NCBI GenBank assembly: GCA_918026815.1
Contig: CAKJVC010000068.1
Span: forward strand, 1,116,001 to 1,180,000
Direction of reading: 5' to 3'
DNA length: 64,000 bases
Source of the DNA: Chalara sp. BL73
Lineage: Eukaryota > Ascomycota > Leotiomycetes > Helotiales
Below the pieces are notes generated by a model. That model saw only the letters and a list, made by a program, of their open reading frames with translations. It ran no database searches and was not told where the DNA came from. Position 1 is the stretch's first letter, and each line of letters starts with the position of its first letter. This document shows positions 33,593 to 44,782 of this stretch, one piece after another. Position numbers and translations under genes: made by a program.

Positions 33593-34921
33593 TTACTGCG
33601 ATCCGGGTATCATAAGAGTATAGGGAAGATCACTCTGCTCGTTCGTGGCCCGAAGTCGTATCACGCTTCCGTCACGAGACGGGACTAAGCTCGTGCTTGA
33701 GCCGGCACTACTGTCATTGTATGGCATCCTAGACTGCGAAAACGTGTTCATGTTTGGAGATCTCGGTGCTACGCGCTTCCTACTTCTCGGTGTCGCTGGG
33801 GCTGTACTAAAATTGGGCACATGTCTAGTGGTCGATGACGTGCCATCTGTGGCGACGCGCCGAGATTGGGCAGTTTGCGTAGTGCTTTGGCTAGCACTAC
33901 GTGTACTAGCAGTGTGCGTTGAGACGGAAGACCGACTTCGTGGGGTAGTTGATGAGGAGTTGTCATCATCGATGTCGCTTTCAGGGGGGGATATGTCAAG
34001 ACTTGCAAGCATGGCCGGACTTAGTGGTTGCATTCCTCGAAGCACTTCAGCGAATAGTTTCATGAGGCACCGAAACTCGACTTCAGCGAGGGGTTCTGGA
34101 GAAAAGCGAGCATGTTCATAAGCTGTAAGGAAATGTGTCGCAGTAGAAGAAGGCATGAGGACGCCAATGTTAAGCAAATGACTCATATAGTCACGTAATC
34201 CTATGGAAGCAGGACGTTGCAATAGATCAACGGCACGGATATCAGGCATACCGGAGCTAGTCCCGCTTTCTGTCTCTGGTGGTGCCATAGATACTGCCCG
34301 TGCTTCAATGAGATGTGGTAGCTCTAGAATAACAGTTGTATACTGAATATTTGGCAGATCAGGCGATTCAGGCGGTGACCATCCCTTATGGGAAATATCT
34401 CCCCAGACGGGGGCATTAGATGGAATAACGATGATATGATCGTCTTTTTCGGTCTGTACTCGACGATGCCTCCAAAAAACACCGTGTCTTTTTTTCTTGT
34501 CAAGGTTCGTGTCTGTCTTGACCACAGCTTCTCTCGCATCCGGGTCCGAGACTGCTGCAGGAGGAGTTGGGTCAAGTCTAGGACGAGCATCCCACGCTAT
34601 TACAGCGCTGCGACTCAGGCTGGCCACTATCATTTTTCTGACTTTCTTATTAACGTCGCCCTTCTCCACTGGTATCCATGTCTTAGGTATAGCTGCTAAT
34701 ATCTGCCGGTTCGTGTATAGACGGACGAGGTATATGGTACCTGCGAGAAGGCCGGTTAGAACATAGCAGCCAGCAACGACAAAGACGTTGTAAAGCTGCT
34801 TGTTCTGATATGCCTGGCGAATCGCATCGCCGGGGGTTATGAGAATAAGAAAGGCGAGAATGAAGCAGAGAATCCAGTACGATGTATTATACAAGAAGCG
34901 GAAGAAAGATCGAAGATTCAT
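33593..34921 (-). CDS. DLT1: DLT1-like membrane protein (defect at low temperature)
   Basis: Single exon, 442 aa. I chose the ATG at 34921 (MNLRSFFRFLYNTSYWILCF); the longer frame adds 22 residues not typical of the family. Two membrane segments are clear: residues 12-31 (SYWILCFILAFLILITPGD) and 45-67 (NVFVVAGCYVLTGLLAGTIY). Conserved cytosolic text follows: LYTNRQILAAIPKTWIPVEKG and VRKMIVASLSRSAVIAWDAR. The C-terminal 130 residues are Ser/Thr/Arg-rich and probably disordered. The family is named for cold-sensitive growth in yeast; its molecular role is not known. Recognition is from the conserved N-terminal 120 residues. Confidence 0.85.
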   Translation of the reverse strand: MNLRSFFRFLYNTSYWILCFILAFLILITPGDAIRQAYQNKQLYNVFVVAGCYVLTGLLAGTIYLVRLYTNRQILAAIPKTWIPVEKGDVNKKVRKMIVASLSRSAVIAWDARPRLDPTPPAAVSDPDAREAVVKTDTNLDKKKRHGVFWRHRRVQTEKDDHIIVIPSNAPVWGDISHKGWSPPESPDLPNIQYTTVILELPHLIEARAVSMAPPETESGTSSGMPDIRAVDLLQRPASIGLRDYMSHLLNIGVLMPSSTATHFLTAYEHARFSPEPLAEVEFRCLMKLFAEVLRGMQPLSPAMLASLDISPPESDIDDDNSSSTTPRSRSSVSTHTASTRSASQSTTQTAQSRRVATDGTSSTTRHVPNFSTAPATPRSRKRVAPRSPNMNTFSQSRMPYNDSSAGSSTSLVPSRDGSVIRLRATNEQSDLPYTLMIPGSQ

Positions 34922-35801
34922 CGTAGCAACATGATCTGCACATTGAGAGGCGATTAACCCTGGATGGTCATCGAGCCCGTCGCACAATCGCCTTCTCTGC
35001 GTCTTGGAAACTATTGGCTTGTGCGATGATTATTATGATACCTGCTGCCTTGGGTAATCAAGTAGAGGCGAACATAAGATTATGGTGAAGATACATTGGA
35101 CTGGTAGTATGGAGATGTTCAGGAGCAGGAGGTCAAAATGATCCAGGCTTGGCAGAGCTGACATAAGCATCACCAACATTTTCCTGCACCATTACCACAA
35201 CACTGTCAGAGAACCCATTGTGCACTATGTTCTCATAACATTGCCGAGTCATTAATGCGCAGGATCTGAAAGTCCGAATAATATCTTTTATTTCTCCTAG
35301 TCATGTCTTTAAGTCTGAAATTTATATACTATTTGCCCTCATTGAGCATATACCTTTGTGGACACTTTGCAGTACAGAAGTGCCAATTGCTGCGATTGAA
35401 ACTCCGGCGCTCAGTGCCCTCCTCTCATATTCCTTATGCAGGTTGATTTTTCGAAATTGTCATAATATATTGATGTAGTCCAGCCTTTTTCTAGGACTTA
35501 TTTTGCTTGCGAAGCCGTGTAGGAGTAGCATCCTCTTGGCTGAGAAGGTTGATTTTTCATACACTTATTGCCTTTCACTTTCATCGTATGCTCATCAATG
35601 TTTACTTGATTACGAAATAATTTCATAGGCTTACCGTTACGAAATAAACTGAACTCGGGTTCAAATTAGAAGATATTCACTAGAGGCATCAGGGTCATGA
35701 GATGAGGTGACTCTCAGAGCGTTAAAGACATTATATTGCGTTTCCGTCAACGAGCTTTCGTACTGCAGATGAAGATAGATGAAAAGTATTAGGTGCATTC
35801 T
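34922..35801. other. Intergenic spacer
   Basis: This 880-bp stretch lies between the DLT1 start and the dioxygenase stop, both on the minus strand. It should contain the DLT1 promoter. No repeats or RNA features are recognised. Confidence 0.5.
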
Positions 35802-37317
35802 CTAGTTCTTTAACCCTACTGGTTCATCCCACAAGCTTGCTAACAGCTTTCTGGGCCTAGGTCCTATCAGTACGTTCGTCCACATATCATTGAGTATATA
35901 CTTACCCAGTCCACGGCTCCCTAGCGTGTTGAACAGCATGATTCTATCTACCATCAGTCACCGAACCATTCTAGAGTTTGAGAATATCTTACGTCTAATA
36001 GTATAACATCACCTTTCTTCCACTCCACTAAACTTCTCGTTTTCCTGTGCGCGAGGGTTAGCTTCTCGCTTGCCACACTTAGCTGGAATATAATATACAC
36101 TCACCCAATAATCTCGACTGCGCTCTCAAGATACTCGTTCGGGATACGCGAGCCGTCTGCATACTGCATCTATTCAGTCAGGCTTCTTACATCTCAAATT
36201 GGTTAAACGGACGAAAGCAGGAGGCTGTAATGCTCCCTTTTGGTTTAGGTACGGCGGTTCCAAGCTCCCCGCTGCTTTCGCATTCAAGAAACGAGAAACA
36301 ATGTTATTGAAGAATGCTACGCAACCAGTCTGTTCATGCTTCCTCGTTGCTATCCCAGAATGAGCATAATATCTTGGATAAGTCTGAAAATCTTACCAGG
36401 CAGTCGCTGAAAGACCCTCAAATCCCCAAGCGGATTAGTCTCGGAAACGTTCTCCCATTGCCATGTTGCCGTTGGTAGACGTTTGATCTCGCGCTCTGCT
36501 TTGGCGCGTGCCTCGTCTACGGAATCAGTGGGAAGGATGCCTTTCCCGTAGGATTGGAGCACGGACGTCCCAGGTGAGACCGTTGATTCTCTGGGTGTGT
36601 TCGGGTAGAAGAGTTGGTATCTCACTCCCTTGATTCAATCAGCAAGTCATCACCTCAGGCAGCATACAGCTGACGGACTTTCTTCTCAATCTCCTCAATA
36701 AACTCCGGATGTCTTTCTTTCAGAGCATGACACAACGTAATAGAATTATTGATTGGGGTTTTTCCTCCTTGGGTCTATTCTCAGTTTATTGGCTGTTACA
36801 AGGGGCAACATCATCACGAACCAGTTTCTGGCGCACTCTGACACCAGAAAAATAGATAAGCCGGGTAATGCGGACTCAGTCCAAATTCATTATGCGGATA
36901 GACGGGCTGGGTGTTGGGTCCCTCGTTGGCGGTGGCTACATTGAACGCATGTACCGTTCTGCGTACCGGGTTCCCGATATCCTCGTGAGGCGTCCATCCA
37001 AATGCTGTTGCAAACTGGGAGAACTCGCCGGGTGATTTGAGGTCGAGGTTTTGGAAGTAGATGGCGCCGTGCTTGGTGAGCAGGTCACGAACTATACCTT
37101 TTGAGGTTGCCGTTTGGATTGCGGATACCAAGTCTGAGATGGAGGCGTCCGGCTGGTCTGGGCTAAGTGAGAGTGGAAAGGTTATATTAGAAGGATACGG
37201 GGTGGTAAGATTGACAGCGGGTGTGTAAGGTGTCTCTCTGAATGTCACAGGTGTATCTTTGGTTGGGAATTTCTCATTAGGAGATCCTTGGACTGATGAT
37301 GTTTGGATAGATGTCAT
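35802..37317 (-). CDS. TauD/TfdA-like Fe(II)/2-oxoglutarate dioxygenase (eight exons)
   Basis: Model: complement(join(35802..35856,35906..35943,35993..36044,36105..36163,36213..36349,36397..36628,36679..36767,36822..37317)), 385 aa. Every junction keeps phase and restores family text: APETG|GKTPINNS, EIEKK|GVRYQLFYPN, QRLP|ATRKHEQTG, QPPAF|YADGSRIP, EIIG|KTRSLVEWKKGDV, ILLD|NHAVQHARE, PWTG|PRKLLASLWDE. The metal site is H142-x-E144 (YPHNEFG) with distal H361 and a 2-oxoglutarate-binding Arg363 (QHAREPW); Glu replaces the usual Asp, as in some fungal members. Two introns use the rare donor GTCCGT. It should hydroxylate a small substrate in the cytosol; which one is unknown (taurine is the name-giving case only). 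It is divergent from an UNC93-like transporter. Confidence 0.9.
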
Positions 37318-37876
37318 ATTTATAGTTTAATTGTCGCTCTGCGCGTACTCCACAACATTCAAGATAATTTGCAGTCACTTCTCTCAGTATTCTTTTTAGA
37401 TACAAGTCTCATTACTATGTTTACTGTATATACCATCAGGAAGACCAACCCCCATTTTGGTGATGATGCCCCACTTTTGTGGAGTGGAACATGGCGCCGC
37501 GCAGAAAGGAAATGACGCCTTCACGGGCCGTTCACGTTGGCGAAAAACGACTGACGAAAAAAAAGGAAAATGCCAATAAAACTGTGGTGTCTTCTGAGTC
37601 AGAGCCTTGGCCATCCGCACAGCAATTGCCATTTGAGTGGTCGATCGCTGAACATGCCGGGACGGATCTATTTCTCAAAGGGGCATGAAAGCAACTACCA
37701 GCCTGTGCAGGATGTGGATTTGCCCGCAATGGTATCATTCTCGTTCGGATAGCGACATCTGATAAAATTCTGATCATAGTCTGGAATGCGCTGGGTTGTT
37801 ATAAAGGATGAATGTGTTTCCCGGTGTTTTGGTCACTGGAATCATCACCCATTATTAATAATAATATCTCGTGAAC
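37318..37876. promoter_or_regulatory. Divergent promoter, dioxygenase / UNC93-like transporter
   Basis: This 559-bp interval lies between two diverging start codons and probably supports shared regulation. AT-rich stretches near both ends could serve as core promoters. I did not find a convincing named operator. Confidence 0.55.
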
Positions 37877-39501
37877 ATGGCTGTCGATCAAAACCATGAT
37901 GCGGTGCTAGATACTGCTAGCGAAGAATCCCATGGAGTTCAAAAACCAGTCTCCACTTTCACCAGATGGTATAGAAGTCCACTGTTCAATGTTATAATTG
38001 TTGGCCTGATATCATTCACCCAACCTGGAATATGGAATGCCCTGAATAGTGAGTTAATGCTATAGTCGTTAACTTTCATCATCTGACTTGGAAATAGATA
38101 CTGGAGCAGGTGGCCAACAAGAGCCGTATCTGGTCAATGGTGCTAACTCTTTGACGTTTGGGTATGTTCTAAGTACCTCTAGGATAGTTTGCAACTAACA
38201 CGAACGCAGGTTAATGGTATTTGGCTGTCCGCTTTTCAGCGTTCTAGCCAACAAGTTCGGCGTTAAGAGAGTATTGATCCTTGGTACCCTGGGTTATGCA
38301 CCATATTCTGCTTCTCTTTATGTAAACAACCGCTATGGTGTCGAATGGTTTGTTCTCTTCGGAGGCGTGACTTGCGGCATCGCCGCTTCAGCATTGTGGG
38401 CATCTGAAGGAGCCATAGCTCTCGGTTACCCTGAGGTAAAAGACCGGGGAAAATTCAGTAAGTCCTCTGTAATCTTATCACCTATCTTAAATATGCTGAC
38501 ATCAATAAGCTGGTATCTGGCTCGGACTGCGCGAACTAGGACAGCTGATCGGCTCCTCTATCCAGCTATCACTCAATGTGCACAAAAACCAGCGCGGTAA
38601 AGTCGGCTACTCAACCTACATCATCCTCATTGCCCTTCAATGTCTCGGTCTCCCCCTCTCTTTTCTCATCTCGCCACCAGAGAAAGTAATTCGTAGCAAC
38701 GGTCGCAAGCTCGAAGATCCCACCAAGAACAAAGTCGTACTCGGCGAGTTCCGAAAGCTTTTTAGACTGCTCCGTACCAAACGCGTTTTCTTGCTCATTC
38801 CAATCCTCGTAGGTTTCAACTGGAACGGCACCTACCAATCCATCTACCTCACCAAGTACTTCTCTGTGCGTTCCCGAGCCCTTGGAGCTCTCACCAGCGG
38901 AATTGCAGCAACAACCGCCAACATTTTCTGGGGATGGTTCCTTGATATCAAAGCATTTAGTCGCCCTGTTGTTGCGCGCATTGCCTGGGCTTCTTTCGTC
39001 ACACTCATGCTATCGCTTTTCAGTTGGCAGGTTTTTAACGAGCACAAGTACTCCAACACCGTGCCCAAGGTCACCCTCGATTGGGACACCCCAGGTTTCG
39101 GAAAGGCTTTTGCGGTGAATGTCATGTTTCGCTTCATGAACGAAAGTCATTACATGTTCGTGTATTGGATCATCGGGACCTTCAACAACGACCTCGAGAC
39201 CCTCACCCTCACGGTTGGAATCGTGAGATCTTTCGAGTCCGTGGGCTCGGCGGTGTCGTTTGGAATAGGTGCCGCCAAGGGTATTACGCCAATGACGAAT
39301 CTGATCGTAGCATTTGTCATGTTTGCAATTTGCATCCCTGCAACAAGCTTAGTAGTTTTTGAGGTACCAGAGCATCCTTTAGAAAAAGGGCAAATCTTGG
39401 GAGGGCAGGATAATAGGGTGGAGAGTGACTTGAGAGAATCAGGCGAAAGCGTGGAAGTTCCAGCTAAGAATCTTCATGCTGGAGATCCTAAAAACCTGTA
39501 G
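37877..39501 (+). CDS. UNC93-like major facilitator (DUF895) membrane protein
   Basis: Model: join(37877..38048,38098..38161,38210..38457,38510..39501), 491 aa. The ATG at 37877 (MAVDQNHDAVLD) replaces the GTG that opens the longer frame. Junctions read WNALN|NTGAGGQQEPYL, SLTFG|LMVFGCPLF and DRGKF|TGIWLGLREL, all in phase. About eleven or twelve hydrophobic spans are visible, starting with PLFNVIIVGLISFTQPGIW; the conserved block GYAPYSASLYVNNR is typical of fungal UNC93-like proteins. The C-terminus is a charged cytosolic tail. Such proteins sit in the plasma membrane or endomembranes; substrates are mostly unknown. The shared promoter with the dioxygenase suggests the transported molecule could be its substrate, which is an inference. 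Confidence 0.9.
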
Positions 39502-40750
39502 TCTTATTAAAAATAGTGTATTAGTCCAACACCATACCTGTATCTTCATGTACGAGTTTAATAGTAATTATCCATCTTACTTTATAGCACATATGATTTT
39601 AGTGTGCAGCAGTGCTGAAGTATTTTCGGCGGTAAAAGTGGTGTACATTTGGTGAATAACACGTTCTTTTCACTTGAGCGGGTATCTTCCTCTACAGAAG
39701 CTGCTTCGGGACGTAATTGACCCCCTTCATATTCCGCACATGGGACTAGCATGCTTCCTGAAGTAAGGCGAGGATGCATTGCGTAGTGGTCATTTCTAAC
39801 GCCCATTCTAATCTTTGGGGCTCATGATTGGTGACTTATTCCATTTCTGAGATGTAGGAGAACCTTTAAAACACGTCCCTTGAGACATATTGTAACTGCA
39901 GGCCGCCTGGTGGTGTCTGTGTGACTTTTGGGCTGGACCGCTTGAACCACTTGAACCACTTTTAGTCCTAGACTGCTCACAGATCGTACAGGATCATTGA
40001 GATAATAGATCCCAAGTATCAACTCATGGATAGGAAAAATTTGACAGCTTATATATTAAGGTCTGCACTCTTAACGGTGTATCCAACAACTCCAGAGAGC
40101 ATAGCTTGTGTGTTTGTTTGATAAAGAGAGGGGACACTTATCGTGGGTTCTGCAATGATGGGCATCGGCAGCCCAATATCTTCGATATAAAACCGATTTT
40201 AATGATGGCCATATCAGGGCTCATTTTATTTATGAAATAACCTTGCGGGCGTTGGTAGATATAGCACACAAATACTTTTATTATACAACGAAGCGCTAAG
40301 ATTCAAGGTAGCAACAACGAATGAAACGTTGAAACATTGAAGCTTGACAACTTTGCTTTAGCACAAAATTATATTTAATTCTGAGCTTAAAGCTTTAGGT
40401 ATGCGAAGAAAACCTTAAGATACAAACTGCACCCTTTGTCAATATCCGCATTTCAGAGGTTATATGTCCTTATTTATGGACATCCGCACATAACCTATAG
40501 TAATGTCTCATAAGCTCAAAAGAGTAAGCTGGCAGCCAAGAGAAAGTGGATCCAACAGAACTACGGGCACCTAAAGCATCAGCATCAGCCTTGTCTGTGC
40601 CAGCTACGATATCGTGTTATTTGCCTAACAAGTCTACGAGTTTGAGATATAAAATATTTGGAACCCTTGAGCGATCATAGATGGAGCTGCTTGGAGAAGA
40701 AGTTTCTGCACAATTGGCTCAGTAAACACAAATAACCCCCCACCACAATT
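39502..40750. other. Intergenic region
   Basis: This 1.25-kb AT-rich stretch lies between the transporter 3' end and the COG1 start, both on the plus strand. No gene, repeat or structured RNA is supported. Confidence 0.5.
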
Positions 40751-43156
40751 ATGGCAGCGAATAAGACTCTTGATCCCACGACCTGCACAACGGCCTCCGA
40801 AGCATTTCGTTACCCTCTCCCTCAAGTACGGCAATTCCACCGTGGCCTCACGGCTCAATTGGACGAAAAAAATGCGCGACTACGGACGCTTGTCGGCGGC
40901 AGCTATCGCCAATTGCTTGGAACCGCTGAGATGATCCTACAGATGAGGGAAGACATTGCGGACGTGGAGGAGAAGTTGGGCAGAGTAGGCAGGGGCTGTG
41001 GAAGAACAGTTATCAGTGGCAAGGCTGGGGGGCTTGCGAGTTTACATGGTAAGCTAAGAGAAGGGAACAAGGAGAAAGAAATGGGTTGGGTAGTGAAGAT
41101 GGAAGTCCTAGAGATGTGTGCGGTCGTTATTGGAGGTTTATTGAGGAAAGCTAGAACACCTAGCGAGAAAAGACAAGATCGTGGGGCAAATCTCGTGGTT
41201 GCAGCAAAAGTGTTAGTTTTGAGTCGCTTGCTAGCAAAGAGCTTGAGTGATACAGCATCAGATCAGAACGAAAAGGACTTGGATACTTTGGAGGATTCAC
41301 GGAAGAAGCTGGGTGTTCTGAGACGAAAGCTATCGAGAGCAATAGAGAGGACCTTAGAGCACGTTGGCGAGAATGACCACAGGGAAGACCTGATTCAAGC
41401 TATGTGTGCATACAGCCTAGCAACTAGCTCCGGGGCTAAGGATGTTTTGAGACGTTTTCTACATGTGAGAGGAGAGGCGATGGCCCTTACTTTTGAGAAT
41501 AGTCCCGAGTTGAGACGAGAATCCACAGACGTTCTCAAAGCTTTGAAGCTGTACACGTGCACATTGCTAGATGTGCAAGCGTTGACGCCTAGACGGCTTC
41601 GTGATGCTCTTGAAAGTTTGAAGAAGAAACCGTTATTAAAGGATGAAGTCCTTCGAAACCAGGAAGGTTTACGTTTAGATGTCAGCGAGAAATGGTTCGG
41701 TGATCAGATTCGCTATTTCACGCCGTACAACAGACACGACGACCTCGATGGTCCATTGGCTCTCGAAACGCTGAAGGGATGGGCGAAGAAGGCATCCGAA
41801 GTACTTCTACAAGGGTTCAATAAGACTTTGATGGCAATCCTTGATTTCAAGACAGTGGTAGAGCTGCGTACAAATATTCTTGAGGTCTGGATAAAGGATG
41901 GCGGGAAAGCGAAAGGATTTGATCCTTCTGTAATGCTTGATGGTTTTCGGAAAGTAATCAACGACCGACTGGTTCGGCTTCTGGAATCAAGAGTAAACAA
42001 ACTGCATCTAATAGGTGTTGAGATAGAAGGAACCTTGGACACCTGGAGAGATGGAGTTACAGATCACCATGCCAGAATATGGGGAGAAGACATGCTCGAA
42101 AGCGATATTAGTAATGGTGCATCCCACTTCAAGGAAGGCTTGATCGCTCGGGCGCATGGAAGAAATGATGCAGTTTCCAAAGCTGTAAATGGGTATCAGA
42201 GTTGGCGGCGTCTAATCGATGAGACAATTACTGTTCTTGAAGACTTAAGAAAGCAACGCTGGGATGACGACCTCGAATATATCGAAGATGACCTCAATAT
42301 TGAGTCACGAGGCGATTTACTGAGCAAAGACGACCCTCAATTACTTCAAGACCGTCTGAACTCGAGCTTGGAGATTGCCTACTCAGATCTTGATCAGAAG
42401 ATCACAACACTGTTGGCAAATCATCGGGATAGTGAGCGCATTGGTCCAATGGCTGCCTACAGTCTCAGATTACTCAGAGATATTCGCTCTAGCTTACCGA
42501 AAAACGAGGCCATACAAAAATTTGGACTCTCCTTAGTCCCGTCACTCCACAAAACTCTCGCTTGCAAAGTGTTAGAAAGCGCCATTCAAAAACTTGGAAG
42601 TCCTTTCAGCAGAACAAAAGTTGCGGGTAGAGCGCTGTGGGAAGGTAGTCCTGAGCTTCCTGTTCAACCGACTCCTAGAATCTTCAAATTCCTCCACAAC
42701 TTGAGCACGGCAATGGCAGAGGTTGGAGGCGATATCTGGAGTCCCGCGGCGGTATCGAGCCTGAAACAACACACAATCACACAGTTAAGTGGTACATTGA
42801 AGGCAGCTTTAGAGCAGTTAGAAGCAAACGCATCAGCCGTGGGAAGTGTGAAAGGGAACTCGGGTGATGAAGGAGCCGAATCCGCACCTGAATCAAAGGA
42901 CACAGAAACGAGCTCTAACGAGGCAGGAGCTGCAGACTCTAAATCAAAACGGGATGTCTATATCCAGGCACTATTTGACGTCTTTGTGCTTCAAAATTCT
43001 CTGGAAGGAGTTCGAGATACCGATAATGAGTTACAGAGCATCCAAAAGTCAATAGAGTCTCATATAGAACTAGACACTGCACTTCAAAGGCGACTACAAA
43101 ACAGCGCCAAAGAATACTGGAAGAAAACGAGTCTTTTGTTTGGCCTTTTAGCGTAG
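40751..43156 (+). CDS. COG1: Conserved oligomeric Golgi complex subunit 1
   Basis: Single exon, 801 aa. The N-terminal region contains the Vps51/Cog-type tether motif: PLPQVRQFHRGLTAQLDEKN, then LRTLVGGSYRQLLGTAEMIL and QMREDIADVEEKLG, predicted as helical bundle or coiled coil. The remaining chain is mostly alpha-helical, with a low-complexity acidic insert near 700-735 (GDEGAESAPESKDTETSSNE). It ends YWKKTSLLFGLLA. COG1 belongs to lobe A of the COG complex, which tethers vesicles in retrograde intra-Golgi transport. Length matches fungal homologues. The start ATG is preceded by an A/C-rich leader. It is a housekeeping gene with no regulatory oddity seen. Confidence 0.88.
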   Translation: MAANKTLDPTTCTTASEAFRYPLPQVRQFHRGLTAQLDEKNARLRTLVGGSYRQLLGTAEMILQMREDIADVEEKLGRVGRGCGRTVISGKAGGLASLHGKLREGNKEKEMGWVVKMEVLEMCAVVIGGLLRKARTPSEKRQDRGANLVVAAKVLVLSRLLAKSLSDTASDQNEKDLDTLEDSRKKLGVLRRKLSRAIERTLEHVGENDHREDLIQAMCAYSLATSSGAKDVLRRFLHVRGEAMALTFENSPELRRESTDVLKALKLYTCTLLDVQALTPRRLRDALESLKKKPLLKDEVLRNQEGLRLDVSEKWFGDQIRYFTPYNRHDDLDGPLALETLKGWAKKASEVLLQGFNKTLMAILDFKTVVELRTNILEVWIKDGGKAKGFDPSVMLDGFRKVINDRLVRLLESRVNKLHLIGVEIEGTLDTWRDGVTDHHARIWGEDMLESDISNGASHFKEGLIARAHGRNDAVSKAVNGYQSWRRLIDETITVLEDLRKQRWDDDLEYIEDDLNIESRGDLLSKDDPQLLQDRLNSSLEIAYSDLDQKITTLLANHRDSERIGPMAAYSLRLLRDIRSSLPKNEAIQKFGLSLVPSLHKTLACKVLESAIQKLGSPFSRTKVAGRALWEGSPELPVQPTPRIFKFLHNLSTAMAEVGGDIWSPAAVSSLKQHTITQLSGTLKAALEQLEANASAVGSVKGNSGDEGAESAPESKDTETSSNEAGAADSKSKRDVYIQALFDVFVLQNSLEGVRDTDNELQSIQKSIESHIELDTALQRRLQNSAKEYWKKTSLLFGLLA

Positions 43157-43417
43157 ACTATAGTCTAGCATAGGACTAAAATTCCAAGTACAACGATGCT
43201 CATCTCACTAATCAGCTAGTGTAATATGTATACTGCCTAATTCAAGATATAGAGATGGTCGGTAATTGATCAGTTAGCCTTGTGACGAGGCTGAATATAC
43301 TAGTACCAGTCCCTTGGAAAATGTCCAGGATTATGCTTCAGGCCAAGGCCGACCACCTCCCGAACAAACAGCTCTTTAAGCAGCTCTCCGTTCCATCTTA
43401 CTCATCTGGAGGCAGCA

Positions 43418-44782
43418 ATGTCGACCACACGCCTGACCTTTTTGTATCCACACTTATTCCGGTCACTACGCGCAAGCGACTCGATATCAACAACTGTGCA
43501 GAGTACGACAAGACTGCCCCGACGACAATGTCACCCAAGGCGGGGTTTCTCATCAGCTAGCAGGCGGAGGGAGAGTTTGGTACAGCGACACGGAAAAGCA
43601 GTTGAGCCATTCCTGGTAAAAGGAGAAACGCCAGAGAGCGTCAAGGTATTTACGCCGGAGTCGGAAGGCAAGGAAAAGAGTAAAGATGAGCAGAAATTCC
43701 CCGAGCAATCAGAGGCGAACGCTGAGAAGTACGAATCTAAGCAAGCCGAGCAGAAGACATCGCCCGCTGCACCATTGTCGAAAGAGACACAAGCCGCTGG
43801 GAGGTTGCCTGGGGATTCAGATAGCGTAGCATTGGGTGGGAAGACTGAAACCAAGGACGCGGAGAAGAACGCAGTACTTGAAGCCGCAGTGAACACAAAG
43901 GATACTGCGAAACCAGCCGAGAAACCGCTTGATACTGTTTTGCATATGCCACCACCAAAGAGTCAGGCGGAAACGGAAGCAGCCAAACCACCGCATCTAC
44001 GAACGCCACCATATGTTCATCACTTCGACATGTATACACTAGTCCAGAAGGTGGAGGAAGGAGGATTCACACCAGAGCAGAGTATAACAGCCATGAAGGC
44101 AGTCAGATGGTTACTGGCTCAGAACTTGGGTGTCGCTAGGGCGGGCTTGGTCAGCAAAAGCGATGTTGAGAATGTCAGTCGTCCTCCCTTAGCTTAGCTC
44201 TATGCTTATAGATTCTGATAGGAGTCATATCTGTTCCGCGCGGCATGCTCTGAGCTCAGAATCGAAATTCAGAACCAGCGTAAGGCGAATGATGAAAAAA
44301 TGCGCCGGGAGCGCACGCTTTTACAACATGAGTTGGATATATTGACCCAGAAATTGACCCAAGATCTACTCACGCTTCGAGATGATTTGAAAGGGATGTT
44401 TGATGATCGCAAGATGGCTGTGAGGACAGAGCAACGAGCGGTAGAAAGCGCTGTATGATTTCCTCAACAAAATTATATAATTATGTACATCAATGCTCAC
44501 GATAAACAGATCCAGCAACTGAACTACAAGATAACAGTCGACCTCAACAGCGACAGTAAATCCGAAGTCGAAGGCGTAAGATGGCTTCTAACCCGGAGAT
44601 CGGTGATGGGAATACTCTTCATGGCATTCATGGTCTTGACATCATTGCGCTACGCAAGTGTAAAGGCAGCTAAGGAGAAAGAAGAAGGCAAGAAAAAAGA
44701 ACAGGCTGAGCCAAAGGTGGATGATATTAGGCCAAACGATCATGGCGCTCTTTCAGCAACGGAGATTCTGGCGGCAAATTAG
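43418..44782 (+). CDS. DUF1640 mitochondrial coiled-coil protein (MCUR1/CCDC90-like)
   Basis: Model: join(43418..44173,44222..44452,44510..44782), 419 aa. The N-terminus is rich in Arg, Ser and Thr with FSSASRRR, a probable mitochondrial presequence. A Lys/Glu/Ala-rich linker runs to about residue 200. The DUF1640 core starts PPYVHHFDMYTLVQKVEEGG and continues FTPEQSITAMKAVRWLLAQN. Exons 2 and 3 add a long coiled coil (ERTLLQHELDILTQKLTQDL) and a C-terminal membrane segment (SVMGILFMAFMVLTSLRYA). Homologues include yeast Fmp32 and human CCDC90B/MCUR1, inner-membrane proteins linked to cytochrome c oxidase assembly and to the Ca2+ uniporter. A direct link to the MCU gene 34 kb away is inference only. 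Splice sites are GTCAGT and GTATGA donors, both in phase 0. Confidence 0.88.

Noticed and set aside
33645..34121. 158-codon plus-strand frame
   Set aside because: It is antisense to the DLT1 C-terminal region, whose minus-strand frame carries the conserved protein.
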